This document shows positions 31,913 through 45,574 of a stretch of 64,000 bases of DNA, piece after piece. Under the pieces are notes generated by a model that was not told the origin of the DNA, ran no database searches, and saw nothing but the letters and a program-made list of their open reading frames with translations. This DNA comes from Clonostachys chloroleuca. Lineage: Eukaryota; Ascomycota; Sordariomycetes; Hypocreales; Bionectriaceae. Numbering within the stretch: the stretch's first letter is position 1; each line of letters starts with the position of its first letter. The position numbers were made by a program, and so were the translations under genes. The stretch covers positions 8,432,001-8,496,000 of the forward strand of contig JBANAY010000004.1 of the NCBI GenBank assembly GCA_037952775.1, written 5' to 3'.

Positions 31913-34900
31913 AGTAAATCTATTAAATACAGGGTTAGCTGAAAGGGCTATCTGGTTTTTATTTAAGAAAAAAAATCCTATTAAAAGAATAGCTATTTAT
32001 AGGTAAAGAGCTACTTATAATATAGAGGAGAATATATTATATAGGTCTTTTTAGTTACTAGTATATGAAGGCTAATAACTAGCTTTTAATAATATTAAAT
32101 ACCTAAGAGATTAGCTTTCAGTATATTATTATAGGATTATAAATATTTAATTTCTCCTAACTATTCTAATCTATATATATAGTTTAGATAATAAATAATT
32201 TTATCTATATCTTCTTATTAATAGATCTGTAATACTAGAAATAGATATTCTACTCTTATATAATTAATTTATAATATTATTTTTAATAGTCTGAAAAAAG
32301 ATTAGGAATAAATAAACTAATTAATATTAACCCTAAACTAGCTTATAAAGTATTCTACTTACCCCTTTTATCTATATATTATAAAAAATAGTAACTATAA
32401 TAGTATTTATATTTTACTAAATATTAACTATAAGGAGCTTAATAAGATAATAATAGTAATATATCTCTATAGTAAACTATATATAAGAACTATAATTTAC
32501 TTATTAATATAGACTTAAGGAATTCTAATAGGTTAATATAATCTCTTATAGCTATTAAAGAAATTATACTAGTACTATTAGGATCTTAATTAAGCTAAAT
32601 AACCTAATAATAGAGTTCTTTTATTCCCTAGTAGGATAAAAAGGTAGATACTTATTTCAGCTGATCTAGTAAATTACTAAGTATAGCAGAGCAGTCTTAA
32701 TTCTATTAATTAAAGTTTAAAATCTATTTCTTTTCCTGTTCTGCTTTTAAGCAGATTAATATTAGTTTGAGAATAGTAATATAATATTAAATAAGATAAG
32801 TAAAACTCTAGGTTATAGTAGGCTAATCTTAATAAGAACTAGGAAGCTAAAGGTATATCTACTATCTGAACTAATATTTATATATTTATATAATACCTAA
32901 GGGTAAATAATAAGTAAGAATAAGATAGAATTATAATATTCTGTATAAAATCTAATTAGTAATATTATATAGTAGTAAATAGTATTACTCTGGGTATATT
33001 AAGTAGGCGAGGTAATTAGTATAATAGGAGCTAAAACTAGCTTTTTTTACTATAAAAATTATAATCTACTTATATATATCTAAAAGTAGTAAAAATTAAC
33101 TTTATATATTAATCTTTTCTATAGTACTTATACTTTATACTATATAGTACTATATTATATATATATATATAATATATAGTATATCTAGCTATAGAGTAAG
33201 TAGCTTTAAGTATCTCTAATAATAAATAGAATAGCTATTAACCTAATATAATATAATAATACCTAGGATATAGTATATTATAATATTTACTATATATAAA
33301 TTATAGAAATACTAGCCTTATAAAGATCTATAGATAGATAATATTATATTATATATAACTAAATTAGAAGAGACTTAATATAATCTTTATATCTCTATTT
33401 AATTATTATAAGATAAAATTACCCTTCTCTAATAATAGTTTTATCTAACTATCCTAGATAAATTACCTTAATATTATAAGATAGTAATAATAACTGAGTT
33501 ACTAGATAAAGATTATTAGGAGGGGTAATTCTTTAGTAAAGCTTATAATAGTATATACTTATTTAGGCCTATAGGTATAGATTAGGGTATTACTAGTAAA
33601 GATATAGATTATCTTAGGTCTAATTTAGTTATATAGACTGCTAAGGAGCTTTTACTTTTAAATAAAAGGGTAAATTAAATTAAGTAATTAATCCTAGTAA
33701 TTAATTAAGCTTTTTTAATAAGAACTCCTTACTTTTTAAGATAAAATATTAGAGTTTAGTTTAAGAATTTATTTCCTTTATCTCTATTATCTCTATAAGT
33801 TATAAAAGATATTATATAACTAATTTAAGTTTTAGTATTAAAATAACTTAAAAGTTTCTAATATATTTATCTAAAACTAGTAATTAAAAATATCCTATAA
33901 ATAAGCTAATAACTATAAAATCTTTTATTTATTATTTTCAGAGCTTTAGAGAGTATTATAGAATGCTTAGAAATAGTACTAGGTTTCTAGTAATAAATGA
34001 GAAATTAGTCTCTTCTTTAGTCTTTTTTAAAATACTTTAATAAACCCTTAGAAGATATTATCTTTTATTATCTAACTAGGCTCCTATAGTATTAGGTATA
34101 TTTCTTTCTAAGTTTTATTATTAATAGTAGTTATAATAATCTTTATTACTAGCTACCTATCAGCTATATCCTTTAGAGGAACTCTCTTTATCCTTAGTTT
34201 ATAATTATAAGTTTTCTCTACTTAAATATTTTTCTTATATTTCTATATTATAGATTTAGTAATTCTTTTATTATACCTGATTTTAATAAGTTCAGAATCT
34301 ATATATATATCTCTAGTTCTATTAGTTAGTACTTTAGAGTAACTAGTTTTACTAGTATAAAATAGTATCTATAGCTTATTCTCTAGCTCTTACTCTAATT
34401 CTAATATATATTATTTTAGTTATATAAGTATAATAATACTATCTTATACTATAGTAATCCTGCTTTTAACTTTACTCTTAGTTAAAATAGAGAGTATTTT
34501 ATTTTCTACTATAGTATAGTATATAGTATATATATTATAGGGTCTCTTAGCTACTATAGATCTATCTTATAAGTTAATAGTTTAATAGTTATATCTTATA
34601 TTTAGTTTATATAGGGTACCTATATTAGTAGCTTCTTTAGGTAGTTAGGCTCCCCTATAGTAATAGAACTTATATACCTAGTAGATTTAGTTATTTACTA
34701 GTAGCTGCTTACTTATAAGATTTAGATATACCCCTATACTTAGATTACTCTTAGGTACTATAACTAAGTATTCTTCTTATAGGAGTTTCCCCTCTATTAG
34801 CCTATAAGCTATTTACTATAAATACTAAAGATTAATAGAATTAGAGATAATTTTAAAGAAAAGATATAATATTCTAAATAAGTTATCTTTTAATATATAT

Positions 34901-37480
34901 ATTATTAATAATAGTAAGGAGTAAAAGAGTTCTAATCTACTAGAGTTAAATACTAAATATCTTCTATAATTAATAGGTTTAGCTTCCTTTAGTTTATTAT
35001 TATTAGATATATTATCTCCGGAGGAAATTAATATAGAAATATCTAATTTAGAATTCAGATTAATTACTATTATTTCTTTATTTCCTTAGATATTATAATA
35101 GGATATAGCCTAGTAGTATTACTCTAGCTAATACTTATTAATAGCTAATATATTACTATTAAGAATAGGCTAGAGTAGTATAAGGTTAGTATCTGGTTAT
35201 AAGAATTAAAGACTTTAGTATATTTAAAAATATATCTCTGGAATTTAATAGTAGAAAATATAGTATTTAAATATATATTTATAATTCTCTATATATTAAA
35301 AGGTACTAAGAATAATATCTAAGTAAAATATTATAGATTAAAAACTAAATATCTTATCTTTATTTAGTTTAGATTACTAAAATACTATCTTAATTATAAA
35401 ATAAGCTTATTATAAATTTACTATATTATCTATTATTTTATTCTAATATTACTAAATCTCTAATTTAGAATTATATAATACTTATAGTAGTATATAGACT
35501 TTTTCTAATAGGTTTCTATATAGTATAAATACTATAATATATAGTATCCTAGTAAGACTTTTTAACTAAATAGAACTATAACTCTCTTTTATCTAGTAGA
35601 AAAAATAGCTAAAACAGGCTAGTTTATATTAAGTAGATCTATCCTATATACTTAGATATATACTCTATATATCTTAATATATAATTAAAGCCCTTAACTA
35701 TTAGATTAGAAAATAGAATTCTGTCTATTATTTCAGAGGACTTTAATAAAGTTAAGAAGAATCTTTTAGAGTTCGGTTTCTCTATTAATATAGTATTATA
35801 GCTATTATTTAAAAACCTACTATTATAAGAGAAGCTTTTTATTAGTTTCCTCTATAAGCTGCTATAATCTTAACTCTATATCCAGTAAGATTAATATCTA
35901 ATTTAACTATATAAGGAGGCTATTATTTTTACTCTAGATCTGATTAATTATAGAACTTAAGCAGCCTTCTGATTTAGATAACTAGTCTAGGTTAATAGAT
36001 ATTAGCTTTTAATATAGGATAATAGATATTATTATTAGAGTTTATATCTATAGGTACTATATAAAAGGCTACTCTCTTAACCCTATTTAATAGAAGGTAA
36101 TATATATTAATAGAGTATAAACTTAGATTTTTAATAAAAATTAGTTTAAAGAGCTTCTTCTGATTATTATAAATAACCTATCTATAAGGGTCTTTTAAAG
36201 CTGGGCTTAATCTAATCTAAGAGAGCGGAATTAAGATATCTAATTTATAAACTATAAATTAGTTAGTAAGTATATAATACTTATTCTAAATTACTTATAA
36301 ATATAATTTACTAGTAGCTCCTTATATTTATCTCTCTTATAATAATAGTTAGTATTATCTTACTAAATAGAGGGTATATTCTAAAAGTAGGATAAGATAT
36401 AGATATATTTACTATAAAAGTAGGAAAGTTTAATAAGATTAGTATCTATTTATTATACTAGAGGCCTAAAATAATTATTTATATAAAATTATATATAACT
36501 ATAGTATTAAACTTTAGCTATAATCTTATTTAGTAGAAGAGGTAGTTTTTTACCTAGTATTTATAAGATATAAAAATCTTATATATATATAACCTTAGAA
36601 TATATAGATAAGTAATTTTAAGCTGAATATCTCTCTACTATACTCTTTTTCTCTTTCTCTGATTTTATCTTACCCCTTACTTATAATTATCTAGATATAC
36701 TATATTCTTAGAAACCTACTAGTATAAATCCTTTTTACTACTAATATAATCCTTAAACTATATATAGTACTCTAGTTTTCTATTTTTTACTCTTATCTTC
36801 TCTATTTTAACTCTATTTTTAAAACCTTAGTAGTTCTTTATAATATTATTAATAAGCTATATATTATTAATATTCTCCTCTAGCTCTCAGGTTATACCTC
36901 TATTAGCTTACTTTACTAGGAACAGGGTATAATTATAATCTTTATATATTTTAACTAATTCCTAGACTTAATAGGTATTATTAAGATTATATTAATTACT
37001 AGATAAATAGATAGTATTTTCTAAATCCAGAGTTAGAAGTAGAGCCTCTTTCAGATTATTATAAATAAAGTATATACTTACTATATTATATAGTATACCC
37101 TATCTTTTCTACTAGTAAGAGATAGATTACTCCGGATTATTAGTAAGCCTAAATAATCTGTAGTTAAATTTACTTCAGATTACTAGTAAGCTATTATAAG
37201 CCCCTAGTATATATATATATTTATTTTACTAGATAGAATACTCTTTTAGATAGTTATTAATAATATTATCTATATATCTATTATTACTAGCTCTATAATA
37301 CTTATATATTAATAGTAACTTATATTATATAGCTTATAATAATCTGATTATACTACTTAGAATAATACTCTAATTAGTTTAATTCTAATCTACCCTAAAC
37401 CTCTATTTAGTATAAGTTATCTAACTATTATATATTAATAACTCTTATTTAGCTAATTATTTTATCTTAGCTACTGTATA
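31913..37480. repeat. AT-rich RIP-saturated block
   Basis: About 5.6 kb with stops in all frames and almost no CpA, TpG or CpG. I could not name the source elements. Confidence 0.6.
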
Positions 37481-37489
37481 ATAATAAAG

Positions 37490-38143
37490 AAGATATTATA
37501 ACTACTTTAGGAACTCCTGCTTAGTAGAATAATACTCCTAAGGAATTAACTACCTAGTAGATAATTAAATAACTTATACTATATATTAAAGGTCTTAAAA
37601 AGAAATATTAAAAGGATTAAAGAGAAATTATTTATCTAATACTACTAGAACCCTTCTCTAGAGATATTTAAGAATTAGATATATTTAAAATCTAATTCTA
37701 AGCTTATTTTAAATTCTTTCTAATAAAACTTAAGAAAGATAAAGATAAGATTAGATTTATAGGAATATATCTTATTAGTACTATAGGATAATAGTTCTAG
37801 GTATTCCTTTATAACTAGTATAATAATAAAGCTAAATTAGAAGATAGAGATTAGATAATAGTTAATATCCTTATAAGCTATAATAACTTTATTATTATAT
37901 TTATAGGAGCTTTTAGGAAGGTTAATTATAAGTAATAAGCTATTAAGGAACTTAAAGATCTCTAGTAGACTAGAGCTACCTTAGGCTATACTATTAGGTT
38001 TAGAGAGATTATATTCTACTTAGATTAGGATAATAGCTCTCTTAAGGCTATATTCTATAATAGATTTAAGGATAAGGTTAAGAATTAACTCTTTAAAATA
38101 GATAAACTAGATAATTTAATTAAATATATAGCTATAGTATATA
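37490..38143 (+). pseudogene. Gag-like relic of a Gypsy element
   Basis: Plus-strand reading through stops gives retrotransposon gag-type helices: TRATLGYTIRFREIIFYL, DNSSLKAIFYNRFKDKVKN and LFKIDKLDNLIKYIAI. It is cut at about 38144 by the LTR-like tandem repeat. Heavily RIPed. Confidence 0.5.
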
Positions 38144-38606
38144 ATAGTTAGGTTAACTTATACTGAACGGGGTCTAGGGTAGGCTGAGGTTAAACTAATC
38201 AGAGTATTATTCTGAGTAGCATGATCAGGTTATCTTAGGCTGTATAATATAAGTTACTATTAATATATAAGTATTATAGAGCTGGTAATAATAGAGGTAT
38301 AGATAATATTACAGTAGAGTTATAACTGTATTAATAACTGTCTGAAAGAGTATTCTATCTAATAAAATAAATATATATATATATTATAATAGTTAGGTTA
38401 ACTTATACTGAACGGGGTCTAGGGTAGGTTGGAGTTAAACTAATTAGAGTATTATTCTGAGTAGTATAATTAGGTTATTATATAGCTATATAATATAAGT
38501 TACTATTAATATATAAGTATTATAGAGCTAGTTCTAATAGATATATAGATAATATTATTAATAACTATCTAAAAGAATATTCTATCTAGTAAAATAAATA
38601 TATATA
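38144..38606. repeat. Tandem pair of LTR-like units (about 245 and 218 bp)
   Basis: Two head-to-tail copies starting at 38144 and 38389, each opening ATAGTTAGGTTAACTTATAC followed by TGAACGGGGTCTAGGG and closing with an AT-rich tail (AATAAAATAAATATATATAT). The second lacks an internal stretch. They keep GC-rich words in RIP-saturated DNA and interrupt the gag-like relic. LTR-LTR or a tandem insertion are both possible. Confidence 0.55.
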
Positions 38607-39099
38607 TATACTAAGATAATATATATAATATAGGATATATTATAGATAATCAGATAGTATTATAGTTAATATATATAATATTAACTATATTAGTTAATTA
38701 TATATAATATATATAATAACTAAGAATAAGCCTGTTAGATAATATAGGGGTTATTTATAATATAATACCCCCTCCTATTAGTTTTATCCTTAAGACTATA
38801 TTTAGCAGCCTAATTAATATATTACCTAACTTTCTTTCTTTATTATTTATACTAATACTATATTATCTAGTTATATTTTAAAAATAAAAATACTAAAAAC
38901 TAAGTTATCTATAACTTATAGGAATACTCTTCTTTTTACTATTCTGAATAATTCTTCTATTATACTAATATATTCTTACTATAAGGGTTATAGTAAATAT
39001 TCTTATTAGGTATCTCCTTTGGATTCTTCTTATTATATAGAGTATATATTATATAGTTAATTATACTATAATATTCAAAGCTTATCTATATAGTAAATT

Positions 39100-39420
39100 T
39101 ATTATATTAGAGTCTATTATTAACAGGCTGAAGAGGAGCTAGATATAGTAGAGGAGTAGTTAGAGTATATAAGTACTAAAGTATAGTATTTATATAAATA
39201 AAAGAAAATATAGCTTAATAAGATAATATAAGTAGTATCCTATAGTATTAATAGTATTAAGGAATTAGAGTAGGTAGAATATAAGAAGATAGAGGAGATA
39301 GTCTATAAGATAGCTTCTTCTTCAGAAGCTACTTCTTTATCTAAGCCTATATTCTTAGAGATTAAGATTAATTTAGTATTTCTTTAAGAGGGTATAAAAT
39401 TATTCCCTTTTTAGTTTATT
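39100..39420 (+). pseudogene. Coiled-coil Glu/Lys-rich relic
   Basis: Plus-strand frame with several stops: QAEEELDIVEE, then LEYISTKV, VVSYSINSIKELE and IVYKIASSSEATSLSKP. It has the same style as the coiled-coil fragment at 55.7-56.4 kb (heptad-rich helix, then Ser-rich tail). Function unknown. Confidence 0.4.
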
Positions 39421-39449
39421 AGGATAGGTATTTCTAGACCTGGTAATAT

Positions 39450-42250
39450 TATTAGATAAGCTTCTAGTAGTTCTTTAGATATTTAGTAAGTTCCTAGGTA
39501 TTATTATTATTAATATACCTCTTCTATTTAATAAAGTAGAATATTTATCTATTTCTAACTTCTTTCTTTAGTATTTTTTCTAGCTTATATTCTTCTTTAT
39601 AGATCTTAATTAGATAGTTTTAATCTAGAGTATTTTCTAATACTTTTTTAAGTAATAAGATATAAAAAACTAGGTAGATATATATTATATCTAGTAGTAA
39701 AAGTTTATAATTAATATTTAATCTTCTATTTTTAATTTTAAATAATCTAAGTTTTTTATAATCTAGTTTATTACTTAGTTATATTATTATAATATTCTTA
39801 TAAAGTAAATAAACCTTATCTCCCTCCTTTAAGATTAGTTCCTTTAATCTTATTTTATTATAGTATTTTTTTATTCTTTTTTAGATAAATTCTAATTCTA
39901 TTTTTATTTCTTTATATAATAAATATAATATTTCTTTTATAAGTATAGTAGTAGGTATATTTAGTCTATTAAGTATTTATTAGTTCTAAAATTCTAGTTT
40001 ATATCTATAATTTATATATATAGATATAAGCTAGGTAGATTCTTATACTAAACTATTATATATAATCTATACTATTAGTAATAGTTATATTTAATTATTT
40101 TATTTATAATTAATATATACTTATAAGTATTATTCTAGTATTTAGTTTAAATATTCTGTTTATCTATTACTCTAGGGGTAGTAAGCTATAGAAAGCTTAT
40201 ATTTAGTATCTATTTATACTATAAGTAATTACTAAAACTTAGAAGTAAATATTATCCCTCTATTTAAAATTATTTCTTTAGATAATCTATAGTAACTAAC
40301 TATATATTATAGGAATTAGTATATAAGGTCTTCTATAGAGCTTACTTCCTTATATAGAATAAAATATCTATATTTTATAAATCTATTAATAATAATTAAA
40401 ATACTATTATATTATATTTTTATTATAGGTTCTATTAATAATAGTAATTTAATAATATAGTTAAAGAATATTAATTATTATAGTTATTCTAATATCTATA
40501 TTAGTTTAAGTTCTCTATAGAGTTTATATCTTACTAACTTAATTTATATATAAGTATTATATTCTAAAACTATAATTTATATATTCTTTTATAGATTAGG
40601 ATAATTATAATATTATTTTATTCTATTAAATATTTTCTTAACTCCTTAATATTCTAAGAGTAAGTATTTATAAATTTCTTTAATAAGTACTATTCTTATA
40701 TCTTACTATATTATTCTTATATCTAGTATAATATCTATTTAGACTTTTATATATACTATTTCTTTTAGTATAGTACTTAAAGTCTTCTATACTAAATATT
40801 CTTTATTATTTATAGTAAATAATTATCTATTTATTCTAGGGATTACTTATTTATATTTAGGTTTCTAGTTAAGGGTATTAGCTTTTCTATTTTCTAATTC
40901 TTTTTAATATATAATTTTATTAAATTTTAATAAATACTTAGTATAGTATATTTATCTCCTATTAAGTTATTAAATTATAGTAAAATATTAGATATTCTTA
41001 TAATCTATATATATCTTAACCTTATATTATATCCCTAGATAGTAGTATTTAAATTCTTTAAATATATATATAATAGCTATAAATTCCTTATTATAGATAG
41101 AGTAGTTAAGTTCTATACTATATAGCTTCTTTAAATAGAAGGCTATAGAATATAGCTTCCTTTTATTATCTTTTTAGCTAATTTATATATTAATTATAAA
41201 GTTTAAAGTATTAGTTTTAAGTTCTACTTTCCTTATAGAATTAAATATCTATAATATAGGTTCTGAAAGTATATATTCCTTAATTTTATAAAATACTTTA
41301 TATTATTTATTATTCTATTAGAATTTAATTTTCTTTTTTTATAATATTATATAAAGATATAGTAATTTTTCTATAGTTCTTAATAAATTATTAATAATAA
41401 TTAGTAAATCTAAGAAAAGCTTATACTTTCTTAATAGTTTTTAGTTCTTTCTAGTTTTTAATTATAATAATTTTATCTTATTCTATTTATATTTTATTTA
41501 GTTAAATAGTATATTCTAGGAAGTTAACTTCCTATATATAGAAAAAACTTTTTTCTAATTCTATAAGGAGTTTTACTTCCTCTAGTTTCTCTAAGACTTT
41601 ATAGATATATTTCTTATATATTTTCAGATTATTAGAAAATATTAATATATTATTAAGATAAATAATTATAAAGATATTAAAATACTTTTAAAATACTTAA
41701 TTAATTATTTATTAGAATATTATAGATATATTTATTAGTCTGAAGAGTATAATAAAATACTTATAGAGGCTAAACTTTATTCTAAATATTATTTTCTATT
41801 TATCTTCTTTTTTAATTTATATTAAGTTATAAGCTTCTTTTAAATCTAATATTATAAACTATTATTTACTCTATAGTTAATCTCTAAGTTTAATAATTAG
41901 TAATAAGAGTATTCTATCTTTATATATAATTTTATTTAACTATTTATAGTTAATAACTAAATAGAGTTTATTATTCTTTTTTAATATAAATATTATAGGG
42001 TATTCTATAGATAAAGTTAATAAATATATATAGTTTTTTATTAATATATTATTAATATATTTATAGAGTATTTATAACTAAGATTCTATAAGATTATATA
42101 ATTTATAGAAATCTAATTCTCTTTCTTTAATAATAGAGATTTTATAGTTCTACTAGTTATATTCTAGTAGTTTTATTTTAAGTTCTTTTATAAATAGTAT
42201 TTTCTTAAAATAATTATATTCCTATAGAATATTCTTAAGATATTCTTTTT
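39450..42250 (-). pseudogene. Second, heavily decayed Gypsy pol relic
   Basis: Minus-strand RT motifs survive in RIP-saturated DNA: VINYK (VDYR), DRILLLLI (NRYPLPLI), ILDLKEAYNLI near 41824-41856, then FIILFRLINISIIF (VMPFGLTNAPATF). RNase H and integrase would lie towards 39.5 kb but are unreadable. No gag precedes it, because the adjacent DNA is the truncated LTR at 42266. Confidence 0.65.
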
Positions 42251-42265
42251 ATTTTAAATATTTCT

Positions 42266-42557
42266 TGTTGAAATTACAGTGGCCTACAAGGTGTATTAGG
42301 CCTTGAGACCGCTATAACTAGCAGCAGCGGAAAATTTAGCTTCTAACTTATAGTGAACACTCCTCTATAACTTAGTCAAATTTCACACTAGAAAGTCGGT
42401 TTATAGTGCATTTTATAGCGTAAAAGGATCTTATTTTGGTGAGAGGAACCGGAAAAATATACCAATTTCTCTCATAGGTCTACCGACTAAAAACTACTCT
42501 AAAACCCGCTATAGCAGCTTCCCGGGCCACTTTTGATTTTCCGTAAAATTTATTACT
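42266..42557 (+). mobile_element. Truncated LTR, cut at a TTAC site
   Basis: The first 292 bp of the 864-bp LTR family (compare 2334-2625), about 98% identical and ungapped. Identity stops right after ATTACT (TTAC at 42553-42556). The remaining 572 bp seen in the 2.3-kb copy are absent to the right, anywhere in the window. The new sequence starting at 42558 leads to the DUF3435 gene. Confidence 0.88.
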
Positions 42558-42979
42558 CATTAAATCGAGAAAGCGCTGCTAGAGCGGCCAAATCAGGTGG
42601 AAAGTGCCGCCATTTTAGCAGGTACAAGCAGTGTGGGGAATCCAGTGACAAGAAGGCAGGAACAGGTACTATGTACTTGGAAAGCTCCCCCCTGCACAGA
42701 CGCCCCTGCCCAGGCTGACATTGCCCACCCAGGCCCATTTTTGGTCCGTCACCACCAACAAAAGGTTCTAATTTCGTCACTAGGCGCGTCCATTTTCTGA
42801 TTTCTGTCATCGTACACCACGAACCCACCCCTGCCGCCCAAAAGAAGGACACTCGAGCTGCCATGGCCTCTTTAATATATATATGGCAGTCCCGCCTCTG
42901 CCCTCGACGCACTCTGCTTACCTGTCTACCGTCGCTCGAGACAAATCGTTAATCGTTGCCCGTCTACCCTCTCGACCAG
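42558..42979 (+). promoter_or_regulatory. Putative Starship 5' end and captain promoter
   Basis: 422 bp from the LTR break to the captain start codon, abruptly normal in GC. A TTTAATATATATATGG element lies about 100 bp before the ATG. Small ORFs on both strands here are unsupported. In Starships the captain is the first gene from the 5' end, as here. Confidence 0.5.
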
Positions 42980-45574
42980 ATGTCCACTCCGCACGAAGGC
43001 AATGCTGTGTTTCTTCGAAACTTTGCCCTCCAGCAGGCCCAGAGGCGAGCGACAAATCAAAAGCCAATATTCTCGATTGATGAGCATGCTGCGCACCGAG
43101 CGCAGTTGACCGATGTTATTTTCATCAAGCCCAAATACTCTGATGAAACTGAGATTAACGTTGCGGGCATTTTTAGAAAATGGGTGAGGTATGCAAGCTG
43201 TCTCTTAGCTTCCTCGCAAGTGCTGTGTTTGCTCATTCCCCTTACTTTAGGTACTGCGCCGATCTGAAAGTGGGCGACTGGAAGGCAACGATCCAGAACC
43301 TCAAACGCGAAACGACGCAGGATTTCGTCCTCCACATGTGTGAACGATATAACATTACATCATGGGGCAGTATGGCGGAGTACATTCGCCAATTCCAGCA
43401 GCTCTACACAAATATTAATGGGCAGTACATGGACCGGAATCATTCCAAGGAGGTATACAAGGTATGTCTGAGCTTGTCCTATCAGGCGCGTATTGGCATG
43501 GGTGCTAGTACCGGTCGACCTGTTAGATGTGCTAATCCGCAGTCAGTATTATCGACGCGTTTGTGTCCCTCGTTTCGGCCATCGCGCACCGAACATCGAT
43601 GGGAAGCCGGTGCTGAACGTGGATAACCTATGTGTCATTCTTACGTTCAACATCGCTTTCGATACCTCCATCTTCCCCGGCGAACGGCATCGCATCAACC
43701 TCGCCGGCTGCTACCAGCTCTTGTGTTATACCGGAGCACGACCTGCTGAGCTGGTGGATGGCGAACGGAAGAAGCCGAAGGACGGCTCTTTGGAAGAAGT
43801 CTTTGGCCACAAGGTTGGCCAATTGCCATCCTCAGAAAACAGTGAGAGTTCTGTGATGTCTCCCGATGAGAGGGCCAAACTGGTTGAGGGCCTTCTCACG
43901 CAGGAGACTATGGGACGCGGTCGTCCTAAGGCCCTCTGCTATGAAGACATTCTGATGATGATCGTGCGGCATCCCGTCACCGGACGGTGTATACCGGCTA
44001 TGGCCATTAAGTTCATCTATCATAAGGGGGCCGATAACAAGCCCAAGCCGTAGGTGGTCCTTTTATATACATGTGATTACGTGCTAACAGCCTTTTTTAC
44101 AGGACCATCTTCTTCTTCACTCCCGCTAGGAAACTTCTCTTCTGTGCTGTCTGTACGATCCTCGCCCTTGCCCTCCATGACAACGCCTTCGATGCACCGA
44201 GCTTGACGACCGCGTCTGCAATATTTGGATCGAAACCTCCATCCTTCAAAGACGCCGTTGCCCTCCGCTGGAAGACATCCAAATTGAAGATCCCAGTCTT
44301 CCGTCGGTACCGTGGGGCGACCCTCTCCGAATATGAGGCCATGCTATATTCCAAGCTCCGAGACGACATCGGTGCCCAGAGCCTCGACTCAGGACACGAG
44401 AAACCATGGACGCCCCGATTTGCCCGGAGAGGTGCCGGCAACGCTGCCAACGGTAGGTTTCTCTATCTTTATCGTCCTCGTCACCTTCAGAATGATGCTG
44501 ACCTGACTCTTTTCTTTCAGGTGATGCTACAGATTCAGTCCGTGACCAGATGATGCGTCATGATCCTCAATTCGCGACGTTTCATCATGCGTACCTCAAC
44601 GAAATTGCTAACTTCGACCTTCAAAACGCATTCCTGGAGGAGGAAAAGCAGAGCCAACTATTCCGGCTGTTCGCCCACGTAAGTCTGACACGCGACCCTC
44701 GAGCCACCGCCGACATGGTTCCCGAGGATGTGTGGGCAAATCTGCCACCGGACCCAGAAATTGTCGAGCTAGAAGAACAGCGCGCAGAACTCAAGCAAGG
44801 CAACTACCGGATTGACGGCCATCCAAATGAAGAAAGGATCCGGCAGCTCACAGAGGAAATTCGCAAGAGGCGTGCGCAGCGTGACAAGCAAGTAGTGAAG
44901 CAATATCGTGAACACTATTTTTATCACCGTCCTACTTGGGATATTGAAAGACAGGCCAGGGGGAAAAGGAGGAAGAGTACATCGAGCCTATTATCAATGT
45001 CACCATTCCCGAACGCGCAAGATTAGCAGAGATTTTCTGCCACCAACCCGACGACTTGGCGGAAGATCAAATCTTTCAGCTCAAGATCGAGGCTGTCGGT
45101 CTGATGGTAGCTCTCTGCGGCAAGAGAGAGACGGTCAAGCGTAACCGTGTCCAACGAATAGCCAAAGCCTGCCCATCCGTGAAGGTTGAGCCTCTCGAGA
45201 CAGAACATGAACTGCCGCCCAGCCCTGATCCATTCCCCCTGCTCCTGGGTGCTGCGCAGTGTCCAGATTGTGTCGGCGATGAGCGGCTCTCTCGTGAAGA
45301 GCGCACCTTCACATATTGCCGTCCAACTGTCATGAACGACCATTTCGACGATCAACATCTGGTCAAACGCGAGCAAGCCGAGCGGAGCGGCGAGAATATA
45401 CGATGCGAACATCCCAAGTGCCGAGACCTTAAGTTCGAGCATGTCGATCACTTTCGAAGTCATGTGCAGGAAGTCCACGGTGTTTCCCTGCGATCATCAG
45501 AGCAAGTGCAACAAAGGCGGCAAAAAAAGGCGAGACGGCGGCGCATGGCTAAGGGCGGCAACTGTTCAAATTAG
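42980..45574 (+). CDS. DUF3435 tyrosine recombinase (Starship captain type), one frameshift
   Basis: My exon model is 42980-43188, 43251-43461, 43547-44049, 44103-44452 and 44521 onward; all introns are GT...AG, 53-85 nt, and phases join correctly. DUF3435 hallmarks: NLAGCYQLLCYTGARPAEL (catalytic Arg region), TPRFARRGAGNA (second Arg box), RHDPQFATFHHAYLN (candidate nucleophile Tyr), PTWDIERQ and IPERARLAEIF. The C-terminus has two zinc-finger-like clusters (CPDC...HFDDQH; C-x4-C-x13-H-x4-H). Between ERQ and GEKEEEYIEP one base is missing in the run CCAGGGGGAAAAGG (44956-44967). As written, translation ends at a TAG at 45024, losing about 190 residues; the downstream frame is open to 45574. 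Captains cut and paste giant Starship transposons. It may be a recent pseudogene or a sequencing error in a homopolymer. Confidence 0.85.

Noticed and set aside
42533..42912. Small ORFs on both strands between the LTR break and the captain
   Set aside because: Overlap each other, one starts inside the LTR, no motifs; most likely promoter DNA.
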